From Planctomycetia bacterium (GTDB taxonomy: Bacteria; Planctomycetota; Phycisphaerae; Phycisphaerales; SM1A02): a DNA stretch of 5,643 bases. Where the stretch lies: assembly GCA_005798965.1 (NCBI GenBank), contig SYIB01000092.1, positions 1 through 5,643 of the forward strand. The letters run 5' to 3'. How positions within the stretch are numbered: the stretch's first letter is position 1; each line of letters opens with the position of its first letter. The notes below the pieces were generated by a model that saw only the letters and a list, made by a program, of their open reading frames with translations, did not search any database and was not told the origin of the DNA. Below, piece after piece: positions 1 to 5,526 of this stretch. Position numbers and translations under genes: made by a program.

Positions 1-461
1 ACGGTCGCCTGGAATTCCTCAGGCTTCGGGGCGCTCTCGCGGAGCTTGGCCATCTCCTCCTGCAGCGCTGCCATCGCCTTCGGGTCAGCCTCGCCAGCCT
101 GACGGGCTTCCATCATCTTCTTCATGAGTTCCTCCATCTTGGGCTGGAACTCCTTGGCCTTGGCGTCGAACGCCGTGCGCGCCGCATCGATCTTTTGCTT
201 CTGGTCAGGCGTATAGGTGCCTTCGACGGTCTTCAGCGCATCGTTGAACATGCGGTACTGGACCATCGGGCCCTGCGCGCCACCGGCGCGACGCCCCATG
301 CCTTCGCGACCGCCTGGGCGACCGCCCTTTGGGCCATCCTTCGCGCCGTCTTGGGCCGGCGCATCGCCCTTGGGCGGGGCGTTCTGGGCCGTGGCAGGCA
401 GGCTGACGAGGGCAGCGGCAAGAAGAGTGGCCGCAACGGGCAAGTGTCGATTCAGGAACAT
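1..461 (-). CDS. Secreted LTxxQ/Spy-like Met-rich protein, 3' end missing (partial)
   Basis: Reading the minus strand from ATG at 461 gives 153 codons that stay open to the window edge, so the C-terminus is missing. Residues 1-25 look like a Sec signal peptide: basic start (NRH), hydrophobic stretch around residues 8-22, then ATA|Q as a plausible cleavage site after residue 25. Residues 27-63 form a low-complexity Gly/Lys/Asp/Arg/Pro-rich linker. From about residue 66 the protein is predicted helical and charged, with YTPDQ at 83-87 in the place where LTxxQ periplasmic proteins (Spy/CpxP/ZraP-like) carry their motif, followed by a Met cluster (MEELMKKMM, 109-117). That family includes periplasmic chaperones and metal or stress sensors; membership here is an inference from one motif and overall architecture. 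A weak ribosome site (GGAAAG, 10 nt before ATG) supports the start. Codon use matches the neighbours. It is divergent from the Mrp pair. It could instead be an unrelated secreted coiled-coil protein. Confidence 0.72.
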   Translation of the reverse strand, partial: MFLNRHLPVAATLLAAALVSLPATAQNAPPKGDAPAQDGAKDGPKGGRPGGREGMGRRAGGAQGPMVQYRMFNDALKTVEGTYTPDQKQKIDAARTAFDAKAKEFQPKMEELMKKMMEARQAGEADPKAMAALQEEMAKLRESAPKPEEFQAT

Positions 462-574
462 GCTGTGCTCGCTTTCCGGGGCGTGGCCCCTGTGTCGAAG
501 GGAGATTGCCGAAGGATCGGCTCCGGGGACAGCCAACCGTGAAAGCCCTACCATTTGCCCCCCAAGCTCGCGCC
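462..574. promoter_or_regulatory. Divergent intergenic region, presumed promoters for both flanking genes
   Basis: This 113-bp gap separates the start of the minus-strand secreted protein from the start of the plus-strand DUF59 gene, so promoters for both directions should lie in or near it. I see no convincing sigma-70 -35/-10 pair in either direction. On the minus strand TTCGACA (499-493) resembles a -35 box, but no AT-rich -10 follows at the right distance. No riboswitch or operator was recognised apart from the inverted repeat listed separately. Confidence 0.35.
478..490 (-). repeat. Short perfect inverted repeat (GC hairpin) in the leader of the secreted-protein gene
   Basis: GGGGC (478-482) and GCCCC (486-490) form a five-base-pair GC stem with a three-base loop. 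On the minus strand the hairpin lies 17-29 nt before the ATG at 461 and directly abuts the GGAAAG that is the only ribosome-site candidate. It could influence translation of the secreted protein, but a stem this short also arises by chance in GC-rich DNA. No T-tract follows it, so it is not a terminator. Confidence 0.3.
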
Positions 575-868
575 ATGACCACCCTCAACCCCGATCTCGT
601 CACACAGGCCCTCCGCACCGTCAACGACCCCGAACTGCACAAGGACCTCGTCACCCTCGAGATGGTCAAGGGCATCAGCATCGAGGGCAACGCCGTGACC
701 GTGGGCATCGAACTCACGACGCCGGCCTGCCCCATGAAGGATCGGATCCGGAACGATGTCACCGAGGCCATCGTCGCCAAGGCTGCCTCGATCGGTGCAG
801 CCACCCCGCGCGTGACGGTCGAATTCACGGCGGACGTGCGACGGCCGAACCAGAAGGCCCGCGAGTGA
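575..868 (+). CDS. DUF59/MIP18-like domain protein: detached N-terminal domain of Mrp
   Basis: This 97-residue protein is a single DUF59 (MIP18/FeS-assembly P) domain. It shows the DPEL motif at 18-21 and LTTPACPMKD at 47-56, the form typical of the N-terminal domain of Mrp ATPases, with the family Cys at residue 52. DUF59 proteins take part in iron-sulfur cluster assembly or maturation (SufT, PaaD, MIP18); in Mrp the domain is normally fused ahead of the ATPase. The ATG at 575 is preferred because it begins directly before the first helix. In-frame alternatives are TTG 506 and GTG 539, which would add residues without family resemblance. No Shine-Dalgarno sequence precedes 575. The stop TGA (866-868) is followed by five sense codons and then the ATG of the ATPase in the same frame, so the two are surely co-transcribed and may be translationally coupled. 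The domain looks complete. The odd point is that it is separate at all. Confidence 0.9.
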   Translation: MTTLNPDLVTQALRTVNDPELHKDLVTLEMVKGISIEGNAVTVGIELTTPACPMKDRIRNDVTEAIVAKAASIGAATPRVTVEFTADVRRPNQKARE

Positions 869-883
869 GGCAACCCACTGCCG
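866..883 (+). other. In-frame TGA plus five-codon linker joining the DUF59 and Mrp ATPase frames
   Basis: TGA at 866-868 is the only stop between the DUF59 frame (from 575) and the ATPase frame (from 884). The remaining 15 bases translate as GNPLP and run straight into MVKQVIAV. This resembles the LPGVKNIIAV-type linker seen before the P-loop of fused Mrp proteins. The junction is therefore best read as an ancestral fused gene cut by a single stop codon, or as a sequence error at that codon. GAGG at 867-870 could serve as a weak ribosome site for the ATPase, at a somewhat long spacing of 13 nt. Confidence 0.8.
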
Positions 884-1675
884 ATGGTCAAGCAAGTGAT
901 CGCCGTGGGGGCGGGCAAGGGTGGCGTGGGCAAGAGCACGATCAGCGTGAACCTTGCCGTGGCGCTCGCGCGCATGGGTGCCAAGGTCGGCCTGCTCGAT
1001 GGAGACATCTACGGCCCGAGCCTGCCCACGCTGCTTGGCCTCGATGAACTGAGTGCGACCGCGCACGGCAACATTCTGATGCCCTTCGAGGTCCATGGCA
1101 TCAAGGCCATGACCATCGGCAAGCTCGTCGATCCAGAGAAGGCGCTGGTCTGGCGCGGACCGATGGCGCACGGTGCCTTCAAGCAGCTCGCCACGCAGAC
1201 CGACTGGGGTGCGCTCGACTACCTCATCATCGACTTGCCTCCGGGCACTGGCGATGTGCCGCTCACGCTTGCTCAACTCCTGCCCGTGACCGGTGCGGTC
1301 GTCGTGTGCACGCCCCAGCGTGTGGCGCAGGACGACGCACGCCGGGCCGTGCGCATGTTCGAGGGACTCGGCATCGATGTGCTCGGCGTCATCGAGAACA
1401 TGAGCTTCTTCGTCGGCGACGATGGCAAGGAGTACGACCTCTTCGGTCGCGGGGGCGCCGAGATGATGGCACAGCAGATGGGCCTGCCCTTCCTGGGCAG
1501 CATGCCGATCCACATGGCCCTGCGCAAGAACTCCGATGCAGGCACCCCCCTGGCCAACTGGGATGTGCCGGCGATGGGCCGCCAGCTCGACACCATGGCG
1601 CAGGCGCTTGCGGGCCAGATCAGCGTGGCCAGCCTTCGGAGCCAGTTCGTGCAGCCGACGATCAGCGTGCGCTGA
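884..1675 (+). CDS. mrp: Mrp/ApbC/NBP35-family P-loop ATPase (without the CxxC motif)
   Basis: This 263-residue protein is a cytoplasmic, MinD/ParA-class P-loop ATPase of the Mrp/ApbC/NBP35 family, which carries iron-sulfur clusters to apo-proteins. It has the deviant Walker A GKGGVGKST (11-19, signature Lys12 and P-loop Lys17), LLDGDIYGPS (37-46), the Walker B region LIIDLPPGTGD (114-124), CTPQ (142-145), and ENMS (171-174) followed by LFGRGGAE (186-193). Classical bacterial Mrp is about 350-370 residues with an N-terminal DUF59 domain; here that domain is the separate gene just upstream. The usual CxxC after ENMS is absent (ENMSFFVGDDGKEYDLFG), and Cys142 in the CTPQ motif is the only cysteine in the protein. 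Classical bridging-cluster binding therefore seems impossible unless another protein supplies ligands; some Mrp relatives in other phyla also lack it. The start is supported only by a weak GAGG 13 nt upstream, overlapping the stop of the DUF59 gene. An in-frame reading from 575 would give 366 codons, the normal fused length. Confidence 0.95.
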   Translation: MVKQVIAVGAGKGGVGKSTISVNLAVALARMGAKVGLLDGDIYGPSLPTLLGLDELSATAHGNILMPFEVHGIKAMTIGKLVDPEKALVWRGPMAHGAFKQLATQTDWGALDYLIIDLPPGTGDVPLTLAQLLPVTGAVVVCTPQRVAQDDARRAVRMFEGLGIDVLGVIENMSFFVGDDGKEYDLFGRGGAEMMAQQMGLPFLGSMPIHMALRKNSDAGTPLANWDVPAMGRQLDTMAQALAGQISVASLRSQFVQPTISVR

Positions 1676-1680
1676 TCAGC
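1671..1680. repeat. Perfect 10-bp palindrome containing both convergent stop codons
   Basis: GCTGATCAGC is its own reverse complement. Its core TGATCA supplies the TGA of mrp on the plus strand (1673-1675) and the TGA of the beta-lactamase/rhodanese gene on the minus strand (1676-1678). With no loop and no T-tract it is not a usual intrinsic terminator, and the two genes end with no intergenic base. Transcripts from either side must read into the opposite gene before stopping. Confidence 0.6.
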
Positions 1681-3100
1681 AGTGCGACCGGTCCGAAGGA
1701 GCGCCCAACTCCACCGGCAGTCCTCGGCCGGCCCACGGCCAGTAGCCGCCACGGAGATTGCTCACCCGGTAGCCACGCCGCTTGAGGTAGGCGCACGCCC
1801 TCGCGCTGCGGCTTCCGCTACGGCAGTAGGCGATCAGCTCACCATCCTTGGGCAGATCGGCCAGGCGATTCGGCAACTGGCTGAACGGCGCGAAGATGGC
1901 ATCGGGCAAGTGCCCAACTTCGAACTCGCCGCAAAGTCGTACATCGACGAACACAGCGCCGCTCGACCAGCGACGGTGCGCTTCAGTCGCGCCGATCTCC
2001 TCGATCCCGTCCGCGTCGAAAGCCTCTTCAGGGATGGCGTCGAATTCCTCCGGCGTGGTCCAGCCCGCGAACGCATCGATCCCGAGCCGGAAGAGGATGC
2101 GGACAGCCTTCTCGAGTTCGTGCTCCTCACAGACGAGGAGGACCCCATCACCCTGCTCGAGGTAGCTGCCCGCGGCGTTGGCGAAGTGACGGTCGAGCGG
2201 CGCGCTGATCGAGCCGGGCAGGAATCCCTCGCAGAAACGGCTCCAGGCGCGGCAATCGATCACCACGTTGGCAGGCTCGGCAGCGGCGTGCATGAAGCGC
2301 TGAAGATCGAGCCGGTCCGGCAACCGTAAATCACCGCTCGCTCCCTCGAGGTTGCGACGCTTCACACGCACGAAGTAGGCCGGTGGGTCCGGAAGCCCGC
2401 GCAGCACCTTGTCCATGAACGCACCATCGTCACCGGCTGCACGAAGGCTGCCGTTGATCTGCCTCTCGATCCGCAGGCTCGACTGCGGCAACGCACAGAT
2501 TGATCGGCCACAAAGGCTGCCTGCCGTGTGGCCAGGCAGGATGCGGACCTCGTCCGGCATGTCGGCGAGCCGACGGAGGGCATGTTGAAGTTCGCGCGCG
2601 TTGCGCTCAAGTTCCTCCCGGTCGCCCGAGCGCGCACCAAGATCGGGGCGCCCCACCTCGCCGGCGAAGAGGAAGTCGCCCGTGAGGATTGCACACACTG
2701 CGCCCTCGGCATCGATCAGTTCGAACGAGAGGCTCTCGCGTGTGTGGCCCGGTGTGTGCAGCACCCGCACACGCACACCGCCGATGCGGAGTTCATCGCC
2801 GTCACCCACGGCCGTCGTGCGCCCCGGGCAGCCGTCGGCCCATGCAGGCGTCGCACCTTTGCGGCTGAGGTACCCGTGCACGCCGTGCCGCTCCACGAGC
2901 TCACGAAAGCCGCTCACGAAATCCGCGTGCACGTGCGTATCGGCGGCAGCGACGATCCGGAGCCCCGCCTGACCGGCCACCTTGAGGGCACGGTCCACAT
3001 CACGCGCGCAGTCGAACACGATCGCCTCGCGCGACGAGGGGCAGCCAACCAGGTAGGCCGCCTGCGACAGCGAGTCATCGTGGATGCGTCGGAGCAGCAT
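1676..3100 (-). CDS. Metallo-beta-lactamase fold protein with two rhodanese domains (persulfide dioxygenase/CstB-like)
   Basis: This 474-residue cytoplasmic protein has a metallo-beta-lactamase domain (about 1-235) and two rhodanese domains (about 258-355 and 365-470). Metal-site residues are visible: THVHAD (55-60; His56, His58, Asp60), LHTPGHT (114-120; His119), TGD (140-142; Asp142) and LPGHT (188-192; His191). This is the ETHE1/CstB persulfide dioxygenase pattern, in which one iron is held by the equivalents of His56, His119 and Asp142, and glutathione or low-molecular-weight persulfide is oxidised to sulfite. The C-terminal rhodanese keeps the active-site loop CRSGSRS (426-432, Cys426), while the first has no such loop and looks inactive, as in CstB-type proteins. 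The likely role is sulfide/persulfide detoxification or sulfur transfer; the exact substrate cannot be told. The start ATG at 3100 lies 27 nt after the kbl stop with no clear ribosome site, so it is probably the last gene of the operon. Length is close to the CstB class (about 445 residues). Confidence 0.88.
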   Translation of the reverse strand: MLLRRIHDDSLSQAAYLVGCPSSREAIVFDCARDVDRALKVAGQAGLRIVAAADTHVHADFVSGFRELVERHGVHGYLSRKGATPAWADGCPGRTTAVGDGDELRIGGVRVRVLHTPGHTRESLSFELIDAEGAVCAILTGDFLFAGEVGRPDLGARSGDREELERNARELQHALRRLADMPDEVRILPGHTAGSLCGRSICALPQSSLRIERQINGSLRAAGDDGAFMDKVLRGLPDPPAYFVRVKRRNLEGASGDLRLPDRLDLQRFMHAAAEPANVVIDCRAWSRFCEGFLPGSISAPLDRHFANAAGSYLEQGDGVLLVCEEHELEKAVRILFRLGIDAFAGWTTPEEFDAIPEEAFDADGIEEIGATEAHRRWSSGAVFVDVRLCGEFEVGHLPDAIFAPFSQLPNRLADLPKDGELIAYCRSGSRSARACAYLKRRGYRVSNLRGGYWPWAGRGLPVELGAPSDRSHC

Positions 3101-3127
3101 GCGGTGGTTCGTAGATCTGCGATCGCG

Positions 3128-4351
3128 TCAGGCGAATTCACGCTTGAGCTGCGCCAGGCCAGACAGCAGCGCACTGATGTGGGCGGGTCCATGCGCCGCC
3201 GAGACCTGCACGCGCAGGCGAGCGTGCCCCTCGGGTACCACCGGGTAGCCGAACCCAATCACGAAGACACCCAGTTCGAGCAGGCGACGGCTCATCGCGA
3301 TGGCCTTGGCGGTGTCGTGCACGATGATCGGACAGATCGCAGTTGGGCTCTTCAGCACTTCGAAACCCACCTCGGCGATGCCATGCCTCACCGCGGCGAC
3401 GTTCTGGCGCAGCCGCTCGACCCGCTCGGGCTCCTGCATCAGGACCTCAATCGCCTTGTCCGCACTGCACGCCACGGTGGATGGAAGCGCGTTGGAGAAG
3501 AGCGTGGGACGACCGCGCTGCACCAGCAGGTCCGTCGCCGCGCGACTGCCACAGATGTAGCCACCGGCACCACCACCGAGCGCCTTGCCCAGCGTGCCGG
3601 TGAAGTAGTCGACCCTCGAGGCCGCCAGACCCCAGTGCTCGTGCGTGCCCCGACCGGTGCGACCCATCACGCCGGTGCCGTGACTGTCGTCGACCACGAG
3701 CTTTGCACCGAACTCATCGCAGAGCCCGCGGATCCCCGGGAGGTCGCCCAGGTCGCCTTCCATGCTGAAGACCCCATCGGTCACGACCCACGCCGTGCCG
3801 GTGACGTCCGGGTTGGCGCGGGCCTCTGCAAGCTTGGTGCGCAGCGACGAGAGGTCGCCATGGCGGAAGACGGTCTTGTGCAGGCCTCTCTTGATCACCG
3901 CAGCCAGACGGATGCCATCGATGATGCTCGCGTGGTTGAGCTCATCGCTGATGATGATGTCGCCCGGCTCGCAGAGGGTTGGGAAGATCGCCTCGTTGGC
4001 GTTCCAGCAGCTCGTGAAGGTATAGGAGCTCTCGACGCCGTAGAACTCCGCGATGCGGCGCTCCAGCCGCTCGTGGCAATCGAAGGTCCCGCAGATGAAG
4101 CGCACGCTTGCGGTCCCCGCACCGTAGCGGCGCAGGCCCTCGATGCCAGCCTCGACCACGCGAGGGTCGTTCGCCAAGCCCAGGTAGTTGTTGCTGCAGA
4201 AGCACGCAACCTCGCCGAATCCACGCAACTTCACCGTGGCGTCCATCGGCCCTTCGATCGTCTGCAGGATCTTGAGCTGGCCGCTCTCGCGCAGGCCCTT
4301 CAGGATCGTTTCGGTGCGGGATTCAAAGGCGTTCACGGCCAGGGTCGTCAT
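3128..4351 (-). CDS. kbl: Glycine C-acetyltransferase (2-amino-3-ketobutyrate CoA ligase)
   Basis: This 407-residue enzyme is a PLP-dependent alpha-oxoamine synthase. It cleaves 2-amino-3-oxobutyrate with CoA to glycine and acetyl-CoA, the second step of threonine breakdown in the cytoplasm. Recognisable Kbl blocks are SNNYLGLAN (53-61), ASVRFICGT (81-89), SDELNHASIIDG (135-146), TDGVFSMEGD (191-200), VDDSHGTG (220-227, PLP-binding Asp221 and His224), TGTLGKALGGGAGGY (251-265, with Lys256 as the PLP Schiff-base lysine) and YPVVPEGHARLR (369-380). These match E. coli Kbl (398 residues) throughout, so it is more likely Kbl than the related BioF, HemA or serine palmitoyltransferase, although those share the fold. 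The gene just upstream encodes threonine dehydrogenase, which makes its substrate and strongly supports the call. The gap to that gene is 78 nt and the gap to the next gene downstream is 27 nt. No Shine-Dalgarno sequence is seen before the ATG at 4351. The reading frame looks intact. Confidence 0.96.
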   Translation of the reverse strand: MTTLAVNAFESRTETILKGLRESGQLKILQTIEGPMDATVKLRGFGEVACFCSNNYLGLANDPRVVEAGIEGLRRYGAGTASVRFICGTFDCHERLERRIAEFYGVESSYTFTSCWNANEAIFPTLCEPGDIIISDELNHASIIDGIRLAAVIKRGLHKTVFRHGDLSSLRTKLAEARANPDVTGTAWVVTDGVFSMEGDLGDLPGIRGLCDEFGAKLVVDDSHGTGVMGRTGRGTHEHWGLAASRVDYFTGTLGKALGGGAGGYICGSRAATDLLVQRGRPTLFSNALPSTVACSADKAIEVLMQEPERVERLRQNVAAVRHGIAEVGFEVLKSPTAICPIIVHDTAKAIAMSRRLLELGVFVIGFGYPVVPEGHARLRVQVSAAHGPAHISALLSGLAQLKREFA

Positions 4352-4429
4352 GGCCGAAGTCTAGCCGCGGCGTGCACCATGGCCAGCGCGGCCGCCAAAG
4401 CACTGCCGGGCGCACGGCCAGACGATCGC

Positions 4430-5497
4430 TCAGCCGTACCGCGCGCGTACAGCCGGCACGAGGTAGTCGCGGAAGGCCTCGTCGAAGCCATGGACCGGCG
4501 ACCAAGCCCAGTCACGACGGGCGGCAGAGTCATCGAGGTCCATCGGCCAGCTGTCGACGATGCGCTGGCGCGCCTCGACGGGTGCGTAGGCGATCTCGGC
4601 ATGAGGGAAGAACTCTCGCACCTTGGCCTCAATCTGCACAGCCGTTGGCGCGAAGGCGGTGACGTTGTAGACCTGCCTCGAGAGACGCGAACGCGGAGCC
4701 TGCGCCAGATGGACGAGCGCACGCACGGCATCGGGCATCGTCATGAAGGAAATCTTGGCGTCAGGGCGCACGAAGCACGAATAGGGCTTGCCCTGGGCGG
4801 CCGCATGGAGCATCTCGGGGCCATAGTCGCTGGTGCCGCCCATCGGCACCGTGTCGGCAGAAATGATCCCCGGGAAGCGGATCGAGCGGAAGTCGACCCG
4901 CGCCGTACCGCGATCAGCATCGAGCAATCGATAGTGCCGCATGTAGTAGCGGCCCATCTCCTCGACGGCGCGCTTGTTCAAGCCGTACATCGTGATCGGA
5001 TCGCCGCACTCGTCCTCGCTGACCACGCCCGCGGCGACCTTTGCCGCGAGCGACTCGACACCGTACGCCGCGATCGTGCTGGGGAACATGAAGGGCACGT
5101 CGTGCCCGTGGCGGAGGGCTGACTCAGCCGCGAGCTTGAGCAGCGTGCAGCTGCCTACGACGTTGACCGACAGCGCGAGCTCGGGATTGCGCTCGCCGCT
5201 CGAGGACAGCAGGGCCGCAAGATGCCAGACCTCGACGATGTCATGCTTGGACGCCAAGGCCTGCACGAACTCGGCATCGGCCACGCTTCCGCAGTAGGAA
5301 TGAGTCGATGCGGCAGCCGCCTCGCCATGCAGTTCGCGAAGATCGATCGAGACGATCTCACGCTGGCCGCCCCACTGTCCGTGCAGGTACTTGAGGAGGG
5401 CGTGCCCCATCTCGCCGCCGGCGCCGGTGACGAGGATCGCACCGGTCGTGGTGGTGCCGCGTGTGTGTGGCTCCGATGCTGTCATGGTGCTCGTCAT
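4430..5497 (-). CDS. tdh: L-threonine 3-dehydrogenase, short-chain (NAD-epimerase-like) type
   Basis: This 355-residue protein belongs to the extended short-chain dehydrogenase/GalE-like group of threonine dehydrogenases, not the zinc-dependent E. coli type. It should oxidise L-threonine with NAD+ to 2-amino-3-oxobutyrate. The NAD-binding fold starts at residue 19, with VTGAGGEMG (23-31; Gly25, Gly28, Gly31) and Asp52 at the end of strand 2 for the ribose. The catalytic set is Ser140/Thr141 (PSTIAAYG) and Tyr171-x3-Lys175 (YGLNK). The C-terminal part carries features specific to this enzyme: RFPGIIS (207-213), GGTSDY (220-225), FMTMPDAVRA (251-260) and DSWPMDLDDSAARRDW (315-330). The ATG at 5497 gives a Thr-rich extension of about 18 residues before the fold. 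An in-frame ATG at 5485 (Met5) is equally possible, and neither has a clear ribosome site. It follows the upstream gene by 29 nt and precedes kbl, making a two-gene threonine-to-glycine module. Confidence 0.93.
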   Translation of the reverse strand: MTSTMTASEPHTRGTTTTGAILVTGAGGEMGHALLKYLHGQWGGQREIVSIDLRELHGEAAAASTHSYCGSVADAEFVQALASKHDIVEVWHLAALLSSSGERNPELALSVNVVGSCTLLKLAAESALRHGHDVPFMFPSTIAAYGVESLAAKVAAGVVSEDECGDPITMYGLNKRAVEEMGRYYMRHYRLLDADRGTARVDFRSIRFPGIISADTVPMGGTSDYGPEMLHAAAQGKPYSCFVRPDAKISFMTMPDAVRALVHLAQAPRSRLSRQVYNVTAFAPTAVQIEAKVREFFPHAEIAYAPVEARQRIVDSWPMDLDDSAARRDWAWSPVHGFDEAFRDYLVPAVRARYG

Positions 5498-5526
5498 AGA
5501 ACCCGTCGAGTGTAGAACATGGCGCG

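Noticed and set aside
506..574. TTG at 506 or GTG at 539 as the start of the DUF59 protein
   Set aside because: The extra residues do not resemble the family and neither start has a ribosome site. ATG 575 begins right before the first conserved helix.
866..883. UGA at 866 read as selenocysteine or as a reassigned sense codon; GGCA/TGCC (869-882) could form a four-pair hairpin after it
   Set aside because: The position is a linker without redox function and the hairpin is too small for a SECIS. All other genes with visible 3' ends stop at TGA at their family lengths, while Trp is encoded by TGG, so UGA is a stop in this organism.
217..1047. Plus-strand open frame across the divergent gap, the DUF59 gene and the start of mrp
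   Set aside because: It overlaps three real genes in other frames and its product is a low-complexity Pro/Arg/Gly string.
548..1513. Minus-strand open frame of 321 codons opposite the DUF59 and mrp genes
   Set aside because: It is a shadow of the two plus-strand genes, with antisense composition (many His, Asp, Glu and Arg) and no family motif.
940..1669. GATCAGCGTG repeated three times (near 940, 1619 and 1660)
   Set aside because: All copies lie in mrp in the same codon phase and encode Ile-Ser-Val. They are explained by codon preference, with no regular spacing.
3119..3126. GCGATCGC palindrome (HIP1-like octamer) in the gap after kbl
   Set aside because: I see only one copy in the window, and such octamers are expected by chance in GC-rich DNA.
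4403..4421. Imperfect hairpin (six pairs, one bulge) just after the tdh stop, a possible terminator between tdh and kbl
   Set aside because: The stem is short and bulged and is followed only by TGCTTTGG on the minus strand, not a T-tract. tdh and kbl are functionally consecutive, so a full terminator is unlikely.
2528..5122. Very long plus-strand open frame (864 codons) antisense to the last three minus-strand genes
   Set aside because: It lies opposite three genes with clear catalytic motifs and spans their boundaries. Its translation is rich in His, Arg, Asp and Val with no recognisable domain. High G+C at third positions keeps antisense frames free of stops.
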